Origin: Flavobacterium aquidurense
Lineage (GTDB): Bacteria; Bacteroidota; Bacteroidia; Flavobacteriales; Flavobacteriaceae
Assembly (NCBI RefSeq): GCF_001404985.1
Contig: NZ_JRLF01000009.1
Coordinates: 434,001-498,000 of the forward strand
Length of the DNA: 64,000 nt
Direction of reading: 5' to 3'
Shown here piece by piece: positions 36,886 through 47,313 of this stretch; within the stretch, counting starts at the first letter, position 1; every line of letters begins with the position of its first letter. The position numbers were made by a program, and so were the translations under genes. The notes under the pieces are model-generated. The model worked only from the letters and a program-made list of their open reading frames with translations. It did no database searches and was not told the DNA's origin.

Positions 36886-37365
36886 CTAATCTTTTTGTTC
36901 TATTCTAAAACCTACGTCTGTAATACCTTCTAAAGCCTGAACACCAGGAATTTTACCTGATTCTCTAACAGCTTGTTTAATGTGTACTTTATATTTTCCT
37001 TTAAACTTTACATCTTCTTTATAATAAAGTTTACTTTCTTTTATATCTGTAAAACCGTTCCCAAGCAGGGTTCCGTCTGGTTTTGCCATTTCATATTCTA
37101 AAGTATCTACTTTTGTGAAACCGCTTGGTGTTTCAATAGCTACAATCAAAAACAAATTCTTGAACGGATAATTGTTGTTATCCCTCAAATTTATAAATAA
37201 ATTGTATTTCTTGGTCGAATCTAAAACTGGCAGATCAAATGTTACAATACTGTCTTTGTTCCAGGCACTTCCAACAGATTTGTACTCATCGAATACTCTT
37301 TTTTTATCACAAGAAAAAAGAAGTATTCCTACCAAAAGAAGAATCGCACTATTTTTTATTCTCAT
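36886..37365 (-). CDS. gldH: gliding motility lipoprotein GldH
   Basis: A 159-residue outer-membrane lipoprotein. The signal MRIKNSAILLLVGILLFSC has the lipobox at Cys19, followed by DKKRVFDEYKSVG, which is typical of GldH. In F. johnsoniae GldH is required for gliding and links to T9SS function. It overlaps ricT by 17 bases and precedes the PBP1A gene, an arrangement I recall as conserved in Flavobacterium. The presence of an SprB-like adhesin gene 1.7 kb away fits a gliding organism. Confidence 0.93.
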   Translation of the reverse strand: MRIKNSAILLLVGILLFSCDKKRVFDEYKSVGSAWNKDSIVTFDLPVLDSTKKYNLFINLRDNNNYPFKNLFLIVAIETPSGFTKVDTLEYEMAKPDGTLLGNGFTDIKESKLYYKEDVKFKGKYKVHIKQAVRESGKIPGVQALEGITDVGFRIEQKD

Positions 37366-38692
37366 TTTTAGTAATAATTATAGGTTTTCTAGGTTCAGCC
37401 GGTTTATTGTCGTTTGAACTGTTAGGTTTATTCTGCTTGTTATTATTTGGTTTATTTCCTTTATTTGGATTATTCCCTTTATTTGAATTTCCTGCAGCAG
37501 GTTTATTTTGATTTGGAGTCGCCTGTGGTTTGTTTGGAGTTGCCACAATTGCTGCTTCGGCATTTGGTTTGCGTTTGCGATTTGGTTTTTTCTTTCTTTT
37601 TGGCTGATCAAAACGAGTTAAACTCTCTTGTCCCATTGCGTTATTAAAGTCTTTTTCAGGTTCTGAAACGACTTCAATAGCAAAATCTTCAAGCGATGAA
37701 ACTTTATTTTTCTGTTTGTTTTCAGCGATAATTTCTTTAACCTGATCAATTTTCAAAACATGCCAGTTGGCAAAATTATTGGTATAAGCAAACCACATCA
37801 ATCCTTTAAAAATATCTTGTTTCTGACAGATTGCATCTCCTTTTTCAGTCACTAATTTAGTGTCATAATCCGGGAAATCTTTTAATGCATCCATGTAAGT
37901 ATCAAGCTCGTAGTTCAGGCAACACTTTAATTTCCCACATTGTCCGGCCAGTTTTTGAGGATTCAGAGAAAGCTGTTGATATCTTGCTGCAGAAGTATTT
38001 ACACTTCTAAAATCTGTTAACCAGGTCGAGCAGCAAAGTTCTCTTCCGCAAGAACCGATTCCGCCTAAACGAGCTGCTTCCTGACGGAAACCTACTTGTT
38101 TCATTTCTACTCTCGTACTGAATTCTTTTGCGAAATCTTTTATCAAAAGTCTAAAATCGACTCTGTCATTTGCTGTATAGTAAAATGTAGCTTTAGATCC
38201 ATCACCTTGAAATTCAATATCTGAGATTTTCATTTCAAGTTTATGTTGAATTGCCAGTTCACGTGCGCGAACTTTCATTGGTTCTTCACGATCACGTGCT
38301 ACAGACCAAATATCAATATCTTTTTGAGATGCTTTGCGATAAATTTTTGGCACTTCATTACTTTCGTGATTAACACCTTTTTTCTTCATTTGAATTTTTA
38401 CCAATTCGCCTGTCAAAGTAACAATCCCAATATCATGTCCCGGTGATGCAACAGTTGCTACAATATCACCAATGCTTAAAGTTAATTTTTCTGAATTTCT
38501 AAAAAATTCCTTACGTCCGTTTTTAAAACGAACTTCAACACAGTCAAAAATTGCCTCTCCATTAGACGGGCTCATGTTAGCGAGCCAGTCGAAAACCGTC
38601 AATTTATTGCAGCTATCGGTGCCGCAAGTCCCATTATTTTTACAACCTTTTGGTGCGCCACCATCTGAGGTTGAACAACTTGTACATGCCAT
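37349..38692 (-). CDS. ricT: PSP1-domain regulator RicT-like protein
   Basis: A 447-residue protein started at MACTSCSTSDGGAPKGCKNN (38692). The PSP1 core with Fe-S cysteines is visible in GGIGSCGRELCCSTWLTD and GQCGKLKCCLNYELD. In Bacillus the RicAFT complex helps RNase Y processing. The N-terminal Cys-rich segment and the long C-terminal Lys/Asn/Pro tail (about residues 365-447, NKPQATPNQNKPAAG...) are Bacteroidetes extensions. The tail is low complexity and probably disordered. It overlaps gldH by 17 bases. Confidence 0.9.
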   Translation of the reverse strand: MACTSCSTSDGGAPKGCKNNGTCGTDSCNKLTVFDWLANMSPSNGEAIFDCVEVRFKNGRKEFFRNSEKLTLSIGDIVATVASPGHDIGIVTLTGELVKIQMKKKGVNHESNEVPKIYRKASQKDIDIWSVARDREEPMKVRARELAIQHKLEMKISDIEFQGDGSKATFYYTANDRVDFRLLIKDFAKEFSTRVEMKQVGFRQEAARLGGIGSCGRELCCSTWLTDFRSVNTSAARYQQLSLNPQKLAGQCGKLKCCLNYELDTYMDALKDFPDYDTKLVTEKGDAICQKQDIFKGLMWFAYTNNFANWHVLKIDQVKEIIAENKQKNKVSSLEDFAIEVVSEPEKDFNNAMGQESLTRFDQPKRKKKPNRKRKPNAEAAIVATPNKPQATPNQNKPAAGNSNKGNNPNKGNKPNNNKQNKPNSSNDNKPAEPRKPIIITKNENKK

Positions 38693-39073
38693 AATTATAT
38701 ATGTAGTGTTGCAAAAAAAGCAACTTAAGTTCATAAACGTTTGAACGGTAAAGATAGTATTTTTTTTAGTTTGCTTTTTACGGATTATTCTTAAGGTATG
38801 TTAAAGCGTTAAATCACTCATTTTTAGCGAAAAAGGAATTTAAAATGTTTTTTAATTAACCCTATTCTATCACTCTTTTGTCTTTTACCATTAATCCAAT
38901 GTGGTTAAATAGAGGAATTTTGCCAATTCATTTTTTAAAAACCAAAGCATCAAATCATATTAAAATTATCTGCCTTAAATACTTTGATTTTCATTATTTT
39001 CTTAAATAAAAATGTGACGTAAGTGTTTTGAGATTATGATTTTTTTTAATCAATTTTAACACTATACCTGTCT
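38693..39073. other. AT-rich divergent promoter region
   Basis: It separates ricT (minus) from the adhesin gene (plus). No ORF or repeat was seen, and no convincing TAnnTTTG could be assigned to either gene. Confidence 0.55.
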
Positions 39074-42000
39074 ATGCAAAGCTTTACTTACAATAAACTT
39101 TACTTTTTTTATTTCCTTATTCTTTTATTTTTTGTTAGCCTGAAAACTAAAGCTCAGTTTCCATTTTCTGAAAGTTTTAAAAACAGTACTGCTTCTAATA
39201 TACAATTTGGTGGATCGCCCACTGCTTTTCTTACAGGAGGAATTGGATTAAAAGATGGTTATAATGATTCTGAGGGAAATGGTTTTTTGAGATTAACAAA
39301 TAACAAAACAGAACAACGTGGAACTGTATGGTCTGATTTATATGCCTTTCCATCCCTATACGGAATGACTATTTCTTTTGAATATTATACACATACAGGA
39401 AATGGATCTAATGGCGCCGATGGAATTTGCTTTGTATTATTTGATGCAACAGTACCTTCAGTAACTACAGGTGCTTTTGGCGGTTCATTGGGTTATGCCC
39501 AGCAAAATTCAGTAAGTGGTTTTTCAGGAGGTTACTTAGGAATTGGAATTGATGAATATGGTAATTTTGCAGCTAATAGTGAAGGAAAAAATGGCGGTAC
39601 AATCCAAAGCACATCAAATAGCATTGTCTTAAGAGGGCAAGGATCAGGGACGATAGGGTATCCTTATCTAACAAGTACACAAACTACAGCTTCACCGTAT
39701 TCATTTAATATTCCAGGAAAAGACAGAACAGCTACGGATAATTCTAAAGCTGGTTATAGAAAAATAGAAATTGTTCTAAAACCTAGACAAGCAGGTGGCT
39801 TTTTTATTGATGTTTACTTAGAACATGGCAATATAAAATCTTTAGTAATAAACAATTACGAATATAAAACCGTACCTCCACCAATGGTAAAATTCGCCAT
39901 TACATCCTCAACTGGCGGAGATAACAATTTTCATGAAATACGTAATCTAAATCTTTCTGTTGATTTGCCTACACTTTTTACTCCAATAGCACGACCAAAT
40001 TCTCTATCAGAATGTGCCGGTTTGGTAGCGACAACTCTTACTGATATAAATAGCAATAATGATGGAACAGTAAATACTTTAGCAACTATAAATAGAGAAT
40101 CAATAGATTTAGATTTAGATACTCCAGGTATTCAATCATCTAAAACAGTTCCAGATAAAGGAACATTTACCTACAATTCAGTTACGGGGAAAGTAACCTT
40201 TACTCCTCTAAATAATTCTGTAGAAGAATCAATTCAAATAAATTATACTTTTAATGATTACTATGGTAAACCGTCTAATATTTCTACTATAACCTATATT
40301 CCTATTGTAAATAGACCCGAAAATGTTGAAACAATAGCAACAATCTATACCGGAGAGACCTATATTTGGTCCGTTAACGGTCAGGCTTATAGTAAGACTG
40401 GAACTTACCATGAAATAAATGATGGTTGTACAGCCAATCAGATCTTGGAATTAATTGTAAATGCAGCACCTTTAGTTTGTAACGGAGAGTTGCAAGTAAT
40501 ACTAGATGATAATTTTGGAACAGGAACTTCCGACAGAGGACCAATGCCTTCAGATTTTACCACTACATATAATTTTGCATCATCTGGTCTGATAGGATCA
40601 AATGGATATGGTGTAATGAAAAATGCTAGCCAAGGGAATAGTGCATGGTCAAATGGTGGCGACCACACTACTGGAAATGGATATATGCTAGTTTTTGATG
40701 CAAATACAATTGTGGGAAGTGTATTTTATGAAAAAAAATATACCGGACTATGTACTGGCAGTATATGTACTTTTTCTATTTATGCGTCAAATTTGGTACC
40801 AACGTCTTATGTAGGTTATACGGTAAAGCCAATGGTCAAAATTGATTTAATAAACCCTGTAAACGGAACTATTTTAAAATCAATAATTTCTAATGAGTTG
40901 CAATTAAGCAAAAAAAATGAACTCATATGGAATGAACTTTCTTTGTCATTTATGATTCCTGAAGGATTAGATTCGGTAATTGTTAGAGTTAGCAATGCCC
41001 AGGGTGACACCAATGTCATGGGTAACGATGTGGCATTTGATGATGTTTCTTTTAGTATTTGTATGCCTCCTTTAATAATTTCACAAAGTAATACAATCAC
41101 ATGTGAAGGACAGAACAATACTTTAGTAGCCACTATTGATAATCCGACGACAGTTTATAGTTATCAATGGCAACAATTTAATGGAACTAACTGGTTGGAT
41201 ATTACTGGAGCTACTTCAGAAAAACATGAAATCCTTTCATTATTCGAAACTAAAAAATACAGGATTCGTTATGCCCAAACAGGAATTGACATAACCAATA
41301 ATAATAATTTACAATGTTCCGGTAGCAAGGAAACAACCGTACAAGTTACTCCACGGGCAAAAGCTAATGATATAGAAGTATCATCTATATATAATGTATG
41401 CGAGGGTACAGGAACAACCATAACACCTTCATCAAATGCAGGAACAAAATTTTATTGGTATGATAGTAATACTAGCGACGCTAGACTTTTAAGCAATTCC
41501 TCCTCTTATTCTACAGGGATTCTTGATAGCTCAAAAACTTATTATATTGCTGTAAGTGGAGATAATTATTGCGAAAACAAACCTGAGGATAGAAAAGCTG
41601 TTGAAGTTAACTTAATATTGAAACCAATAACCATAACCACAACAGAAAATATCTGTTTTGGTAAATCTTTTGCCTGGGATATTGACGGACAAATCTATAA
41701 CGTTTCTGGAACGTACACCAAAGAAAATAATGGATGCACGGCTGATCAGAAATTAATTTTAACCGTAGGAACTAAACTTACTACTCCATTTACACAGGTA
41801 AATGTAAAATGTAAAGGAGAATCAAATGGTTCAGTTGTTATTACACCGAGTGGAGGAACAGCACCTTATATCATTACACCAGCGCAAACCAATTTAGCTG
41901 CAGGGAATCATACTTTTACAGTTACCGACAGTAATAATTGTGAAATAGAGGTTCCGGTAATCATTACAGAACCGGAGATACTTAGTTCTGTATTCACACA

Positions 42001-45000
42001 AGTAAATGTAAAATGCAAAGGAGAATCAAACGGTTCTGTTGTCATCACCCCTAGCGGAGGTACAGCACCTTACACCATCATACCCGCACAAACCAATTTA
42101 GCAGCAGGGAACCATACTTTTACAGTAAACGACAGCAACAATTGTGAAACAGAAGTTTTTGTATCTATTAAAGAACCGGAGGAATTAAGTGCTGTTTCAG
42201 GCAATCAGGTAAATATATTGCGTAAAGGCGATAGTACAGGTTCAGTAGTTATTACAGCTCAGGGAGGAACAGGCCCATATACTATTACACCAGCGCAAAC
42301 CAATTTAGCAGCTGGAGATTATATTTTTACAGTAACAGATAGTAATGATTGCATAACAAAAATTGACGTAACGATTGCTGAACCAGATATGGCACTAAAT
42401 GCTATAGTGGATCATCTGACAAATGTAAATTGCAAAGGAGAATCAAATGGCTCGGTTGTCATTACACCAAGTGGAGGAACAGCGCCTTACAACATCACAC
42501 CCGCACAAACCAATTTAGCAGCAGGGGACTACACTTTTATAGTAACAGATAGCAATAGCATTATTACTACAGTGTCAGTTACCATTACAGAACCTGAGAC
42601 ACTTAGCGCAGTATTTACACAGGTAAACGTGAACTGTAAAGGAGAATCAAACGGTTCGGTTGTCATTACACCTAGCGGAGGAACTGCGCCTTACACCATC
42701 ATACCCGCACAAACCAATTTAACAGCAGGCAACCATACTTTTACAGTAACCGATAGCAATAATTGTGAAACAAAAGTTGTGGTAACCATTACAGAACCGG
42801 AGATACTTAGCGCAGTATTTACACAGGTAAACGTGAACTGTAAAGGAGAATCAAACGGTTCGGTTGTCATTACACCAAGTGGAGGAACAGCGCCTTATAT
42901 CATTACACCCGCTCAAACCAATTTAACAGCAGGAAATCATATTTTTACAGTAACTGACAGCAACAATTGTGAGATAAAAATTCCAGTAACTATTACAGAA
43001 CCGGAGATACTTAGCGCCGTATTTACACAAGAAAACGTAAACTGCAATGGAGAATCAAATGCTTCGGTTGACATTACACCTAGTGGAGGAACAGCACCTT
43101 ATATCATTACACCGGCTCAAAACAATTTAACAGCAGGCAACCATACTTTTACAATAACTGACAGCAACAATTGTGAGATAAAAATTCCAGTAACTATTAC
43201 AGAACCGGAGATACTTAGCACCGTATTTACACAAGTAAATGTAAACTGCAATGGAGAATCAAATGCTTCGGTTGTCATTACACCTAGTGGAGGAACAGCA
43301 CCTTATATCATTACACCGGCTCAAAACAATTTAACAGCAGGCAACCATACTTTTACAGTAACTGACAGCAACAATTGTGAGATAAAAATTCCATTAACTA
43401 TTACAGAACCGGAGATACTTAGCGCTGTATTTACACAAGAAAACGTAAACTGTAAAGGAGAATCAAATGGTTCAGTTGACATTACACCAAGTGGAGGAAC
43501 AGCGCCTTATATCATTACACCCACTCAAAACAACCTTAAAGCAGGAAGCCATACTTTTACAGTAACTGACAGCAACAATTGTGAGATAAAAATTCCCGTA
43601 ACTATTACAGAACCGGAGATACTTAGCGCCGTATTTACACAAGTAAATGTAAACTGCAATGGAGAATCAAATGCTTCGGTTGACATTACACCAAGTGGAG
43701 GAACAGCGCCTTATATCATTACACCGGCTCAAAACAATTTAGCTGCAGGGAATCATACTTTTACAGTTACCGACAGTAATAATTGCGAAATAGAGGTTCC
43801 GGTAATCATTACAGAGCCTAAAATACTAAAAGCCTTTTCAGGCAAACAGGTTAATGTATCCTGCAATGGTCTGGCAGACGGATCAGTAGAAATCACTGCT
43901 TCCGGAGGAATAGCACCTTATACGATTCCTTCAACAACAGGACTAAATGCAGGCATACATATTTTTACCATAACAGATGCCAACGGATGTACAACTAACG
44001 TAGAAGTAAACATAACTGAACCTCAAGTACTAACAGCCGTTTCAGGCAAGCAGATCAATGTATCCTGCAATGGTCTGGCAGACGGATCGGTTCTGATTAC
44101 TGCTTTCGGAGGAACAGCACCTTATACGATTCCATCCACAACAGGACTAAATGCAGGCATACATATTTTTACTATAACAGACGCCAATGACTGTACGACT
44201 GACGTGGAAATCAATATCACAGAACCTTCTGTCCTTACAGCCGTTTCAGACAGACACGTTGATGTAAAATGCAAAGGTGATGCAACCGGATCAGTAGTAA
44301 TCATACCAACCGGAGGAACAGGCCCTTACACCATTACCCCATCGCAAAGTGGGTTAACGGCAGGGGTGCATATTTTTAACGTTATCGATACTAAGAAGTG
44401 TTCCACAGAAGTGCGTGTTACCATTAACGAACCACTTATAGCCCTACAAGCAACAATACAAGCTCAGGTCGATGTAAAATGTAAAGGTGATGCAAACGGA
44501 TCAGCCGTTGTAATTGCAACAGGAGGAACAGGCCCTTACACCATTACTCCCTCACAAATTGGCTTGACTGCCGGGGTTCATACTTTTACCGTAACAGATT
44601 ATAATAATTGTAAAACAACAATCAAGGCCACAATTACAGAACCCGACATGGCTCTGGCTGCTACCATTAAAAGTCAGGTAAATGTAAAATGTAAAGGTGA
44701 TGCAAGCGGATCCGTAGTGATCACACCAACCGGAGGAACAGCACCCTATATTATTTCTCCATCGCAAAACGGTTTGAGCGCAGGAGTCCACACCTTTACC
44801 GTCATCGATAGTAACAATTGTAAGACAACAGTCAAAGCCACTCTTACTGAACCCGATATGGTCCTTAGTGCCAGCATTAAAAATCAGTTCAATATAGAGT
44901 GCAAAGGCGATGCAGGCGGATCCGTGCTTATTATTCCATCAGGAGGAACAGCCCCTTATACCATTACCCCATCGCAAACCGGGCTTATAGCAGGAGACTA

Positions 45001-46045
45001 TACTTTTGTTGTAACGGACAGCAATAACTGTACGACACCCGTTCAGGTCACCATAACCGAACCTCTTGCTTTACAGGTCAAAGTTTTGGAGCCTATACTT
45101 CCCGAATTCTGTCAGGGGGATAAAGATGGCGCTTTTAGTATCGAAATATCAGGAGGAACCATGCCTTATACCTATAGGCTGGACAGCAAAAAAGGACCTT
45201 TTGTAAAAAGCGGGCCCCAACAAAAGATAATAGACCTTACCGATCTTTCGGCAGGAAAACATATCGTTTACATTATAGATGCAATGGGCTGTACTGCTGA
45301 GATTTCGGCAATCCTTCCCGATGCGGTCAAACTGAATCCTGTTGTCAATATCGCCACTGCCTGTGTAGAGAATGCCAATGCCAACAGGGTAACCGTAACG
45401 GTGGATTCCAGTATTAACAATCCTGCCGATCTCGACTATTCCCTTGACGGGGGAAGTTACCAATCCTGGAATGTTTTTACAAATCTTAGCCCCGGCAAGC
45501 ACACCATAACAGCCAGACATTCAAATGGCTGTACCAGGACAGCAAAGGATTTTACCATTCAGTACATTGAGCCTCTGGCCCTAAGTATTGAGGATGGGGA
45601 ATTGAACCAGATTCTTGCCACTCCAAAAGGCGGCGAAGGACCATACAGATATTCCTTTAACGAGGAACCTTACACCACCGAAAATAAGTTCATTATATAC
45701 AAATCAGGCATATACCAAGTCAGCGTAACGGATAAAAACGGATGTACCGCTACAGCTTCAAGATATTTTGAATACATCGATGTCTGTATCCCAAACCATT
45801 TTACCCCAAACGGGGACGGCATCAATGATGAGTGGGGACCTGGATGCAGCAGCAACTATCATAAGTTGACCTTTACCATCTTTGACAGACATGGACGTAT
45901 CATCGGAAACTTTAAGTACGGTCAAAAATGGGACGGAAAATACAACGCAAATGAATTGTCCTCCGGAGATTACTGGTATGTATTAAAACTAAACGACAAT
46001 AAGGACAACAGGGAGTTTGTTGGCCATTTCACCCTTTACAGATAA
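39074..46045 (+). CDS. giant SprB-repeat adhesin with type B sorting domain
   Basis: A 2323-residue secreted protein. Signal peptide (to KAQF, about residue 28); a legume-lectin-like domain (about 30-300: GADGICFVLFDAT, GGYLGIGIDEYGNF); a cadherin- or Ig-like linker; a carbohydrate-binding-like module (about 470-660); Ig-like domains; then 16 SprB repeats (residues 902-1999, 68-70 each, consensus VNCKGESNGSVVITPSGGTAPY); one divergent repeat; and a CHU_C/T9SS type B sorting domain (HFTPNGDGINDEW...GDYWYVLKL). F. johnsoniae SprB is the mobile gliding adhesin. The PorP/SprF gene directly downstream is its expected partner. Confidence 0.93.
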   Translation: MQSFTYNKLYFFYFLILLFFVSLKTKAQFPFSESFKNSTASNIQFGGSPTAFLTGGIGLKDGYNDSEGNGFLRLTNNKTEQRGTVWSDLYAFPSLYGMTISFEYYTHTGNGSNGADGICFVLFDATVPSVTTGAFGGSLGYAQQNSVSGFSGGYLGIGIDEYGNFAANSEGKNGGTIQSTSNSIVLRGQGSGTIGYPYLTSTQTTASPYSFNIPGKDRTATDNSKAGYRKIEIVLKPRQAGGFFIDVYLEHGNIKSLVINNYEYKTVPPPMVKFAITSSTGGDNNFHEIRNLNLSVDLPTLFTPIARPNSLSECAGLVATTLTDINSNNDGTVNTLATINRESIDLDLDTPGIQSSKTVPDKGTFTYNSVTGKVTFTPLNNSVEESIQINYTFNDYYGKPSNISTITYIPIVNRPENVETIATIYTGETYIWSVNGQAYSKTGTYHEINDGCTANQILELIVNAAPLVCNGELQVILDDNFGTGTSDRGPMPSDFTTTYNFASSGLIGSNGYGVMKNASQGNSAWSNGGDHTTGNGYMLVFDANTIVGSVFYEKKYTGLCTGSICTFSIYASNLVPTSYVGYTVKPMVKIDLINPVNGTILKSIISNELQLSKKNELIWNELSLSFMIPEGLDSVIVRVSNAQGDTNVMGNDVAFDDVSFSICMPPLIISQSNTITCEGQNNTLVATIDNPTTVYSYQWQQFNGTNWLDITGATSEKHEILSLFETKKYRIRYAQTGIDITNNNNLQCSGSKETTVQVTPRAKANDIEVSSIYNVCEGTGTTITPSSNAGTKFYWYDSNTSDARLLSNSSSYSTGILDSSKTYYIAVSGDNYCENKPEDRKAVEVNLILKPITITTTENICFGKSFAWDIDGQIYNVSGTYTKENNGCTADQKLILTVGTKLTTPFTQVNVKCKGESNGSVVITPSGGTAPYIITPAQTNLAAGNHTFTVTDSNNCEIEVPVIITEPEILSSVFTQVNVKCKGESNGSVVITPSGGTAPYTIIPAQTNLAAGNHTFTVNDSNNCETEVFVSIKEPEELSAVSGNQVNILRKGDSTGSVVITAQGGTGPYTITPAQTNLAAGDYIFTVTDSNDCITKIDVTIAEPDMALNAIVDHLTNVNCKGESNGSVVITPSGGTAPYNITPAQTNLAAGDYTFIVTDSNSIITTVSVTITEPETLSAVFTQVNVNCKGESNGSVVITPSGGTAPYTIIPAQTNLTAGNHTFTVTDSNNCETKVVVTITEPEILSAVFTQVNVNCKGESNGSVVITPSGGTAPYIITPAQTNLTAGNHIFTVTDSNNCEIKIPVTITEPEILSAVFTQENVNCNGESNASVDITPSGGTAPYIITPAQNNLTAGNHTFTITDSNNCEIKIPVTITEPEILSTVFTQVNVNCNGESNASVVITPSGGTAPYIITPAQNNLTAGNHTFTVTDSNNCEIKIPLTITEPEILSAVFTQENVNCKGESNGSVDITPSGGTAPYIITPTQNNLKAGSHTFTVTDSNNCEIKIPVTITEPEILSAVFTQVNVNCNGESNASVDITPSGGTAPYIITPAQNNLAAGNHTFTVTDSNNCEIEVPVIITEPKILKAFSGKQVNVSCNGLADGSVEITASGGIAPYTIPSTTGLNAGIHIFTITDANGCTTNVEVNITEPQVLTAVSGKQINVSCNGLADGSVLITAFGGTAPYTIPSTTGLNAGIHIFTITDANDCTTDVEINITEPSVLTAVSDRHVDVKCKGDATGSVVIIPTGGTGPYTITPSQSGLTAGVHIFNVIDTKKCSTEVRVTINEPLIALQATIQAQVDVKCKGDANGSAVVIATGGTGPYTITPSQIGLTAGVHTFTVTDYNNCKTTIKATITEPDMALAATIKSQVNVKCKGDASGSVVITPTGGTAPYIISPSQNGLSAGVHTFTVIDSNNCKTTVKATLTEPDMVLSASIKNQFNIECKGDAGGSVLIIPSGGTAPYTITPSQTGLIAGDYTFVVTDSNNCTTPVQVTITEPLALQVKVLEPILPEFCQGDKDGAFSIEISGGTMPYTYRLDSKKGPFVKSGPQQKIIDLTDLSAGKHIVYIIDAMGCTAEISAILPDAVKLNPVVNIATACVENANANRVTVTVDSSINNPADLDYSLDGGSYQSWNVFTNLSPGKHTITARHSNGCTRTAKDFTIQYIEPLALSIEDGELNQILATPKGGEGPYRYSFNEEPYTTENKFIIYKSGIYQVSVTDKNGCTATASRYFEYIDVCIPNHFTPNGDGINDEWGPGCSSNYHKLTFTIFDRHGRIIGNFKYGQKWDGKYNANELSSGDYWYVLKLNDNKDNREFVGHFTLYR
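41777..45070 (+). repeat. 16 tandem SprB repeats inside the adhesin gene
   Basis: Units average about 206 bases, all multiples of three. Repeats 1-10 are one subfamily (CKGESNGSVVITPSGG), 11-12 a second (CNGLADGSV) and 13-16 a third (CKGDAxGSV). Repeats 5-6 and 7-9 share long identical DNA blocks. The 3' half of repeat 10 (43736-43815) matches that of repeat 1 (41891-41970) with a single difference. Confidence 0.9.
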
Positions 46046-46085
46046 CCCGCCACAAAAAGTCATGTTATCTAAAACGTACAATACA

Positions 46086-47060
46086 ATGAAAAAATTCATC
46101 ATAACCATTTTAATTATGGCTGTAACCGCAGGGTACAGCCAGGAATTAAATCTACCCGTCTTTACACAATACCTCGCTGACAATCCCTTTGTTGTATCCC
46201 CAACATTTGCCGGTATTGGCGACAATTTAAGAATACGAGCCAACGGGCTAACACAATGGGTAGGAATCAAAGATGCCCCCGATAACCAGTCCGTATATGC
46301 CGATTTCAGGGTTCTGGACCGTTCCGGGGTAGGAATATCCCTCTACAACGACTCCAATGGATATACCAAACAGATGGGAGCAAAAATTTCATTTGCTCAT
46401 CACCTGATTTTGGATTACTATTCCAAACAATACCTTTCCTTTGGAATCTCCTATAACTTTAATAATTTCAAAATCGATATAGACCAATTCAAACCTACCG
46501 CTGAAATGCCCGTTTCTGATCCTGGGATTACAAATAACAGATACCTGGCCAACAGCAACTTTGACATTGGGGCATTATACCGAAACAAAGGATATTTCCT
46601 GAGCTTTAATATCAGTAATATACTCGAGAAAAAAATAGACCAGTTTACAGGCATAGAACCCGGCCTGCTTCGAAATTACCAAGTGTATACCGGCTTTACT
46701 TTTAAAGGCGCAAACAGCAACAGGGTAGAATTTGAGCCCTCACTATATTACCAGATGTTTGCCAGTGACAAGCGTTCCAGTACTGACATAAATTTCAAAT
46801 ACCGACAATACAACCGCTATGAAGATTATTTCTGGATCGGAGTTTCTTATCGTTTCTTAAACGATCAGCCCCTTGAGCCCCTAATGATTGGGCCAATGGC
46901 TGGATTCAAAAAAAATGATTTCTATTTTGGGTATTCCTATCAGGCATCGCTAAACCAGCTTGGCGCCTACAACTCAGGGACACATGTGGTCACTATTGGA
47001 ATTGATTTCCTAAGGGGAATCAGTAATTGCTCCTGCACACAAAGTCCTGTGCATTATTAA
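46086..47060 (+). CDS. PorP/SprF-family outer-membrane protein
   Basis: A 324-residue protein started at MKKFIITILIMAVTAGYSQ (46086); an upstream in-frame ATG at 46017 lies inside the adhesin gene and would spoil the signal peptide. The mature part is a beta-barrel with PorP/SprF signatures (LPVFTQYLADNPFVVSPTFAGI...NLRIRANGLTQWVGIKDAP). These proteins pair with type B-sorted T9SS substrates and are needed for their secretion or attachment. It is 40 bases after the adhesin stop, so the two form an operon. Confidence 0.92.
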   Translation: MKKFIITILIMAVTAGYSQELNLPVFTQYLADNPFVVSPTFAGIGDNLRIRANGLTQWVGIKDAPDNQSVYADFRVLDRSGVGISLYNDSNGYTKQMGAKISFAHHLILDYYSKQYLSFGISYNFNNFKIDIDQFKPTAEMPVSDPGITNNRYLANSNFDIGALYRNKGYFLSFNISNILEKKIDQFTGIEPGLLRNYQVYTGFTFKGANSNRVEFEPSLYYQMFASDKRSSTDINFKYRQYNRYEDYFWIGVSYRFLNDQPLEPLMIGPMAGFKKNDFYFGYSYQASLNQLGAYNSGTHVVTIGIDFLRGISNCSCTQSPVHY

Positions 47061-47089
47061 GAATCAAGCACTCTCATTAAACATGCAAC

Positions 47090-47313
47090 ATTGTTGCTTT
47101 AACAATAATGATATTAACTGGATAAGCTTTACAGCCAATTCAAAGCATTCTACAATTACATGATTAGGGGATTTTAAAGTAAAAAATCCTTTTTGCTTCC
47201 TTTGAACCAAAAAGGATTTCCCGTCTTTCTTTGACATTTGAGAATACCGGATCCATTTCAACACAGCAATTGCACCCTATGCATTTGTCTCTTTGTAATG
47301 TTATAATAACCAT
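47090..47313 (-). pseudogene. decayed duplicate of the ferredoxin gene
   Basis: On the minus strand from an ATG at 47313, MVIITLQRDKCIGCNCCVEMDP is the same as the intact ferredoxin at 51139-51369. A 2-base deletion at the DPV codons then shifts the frame. Further down, KKDGKS and KGFFTLKS reappear in another frame, and the CP motif is lost. It is a clear relic with no functional product. Confidence 0.9.

Noticed and set aside
41777..45070. CRISPR-like array
   Set aside because: Regular 200-base units are coding SprB repeats within one long frame, not short repeats with unique spacers.
46017..46085. Upstream start for the PorP/SprF gene
   Set aside because: It would overlap the adhesin stop and destroy the signal peptide that starts at 46086.
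47085..47097. Functional operator next to the ferredoxin relic
   Set aside because: No intact gene starts near it; it is kept only as an observation within the operator finding.
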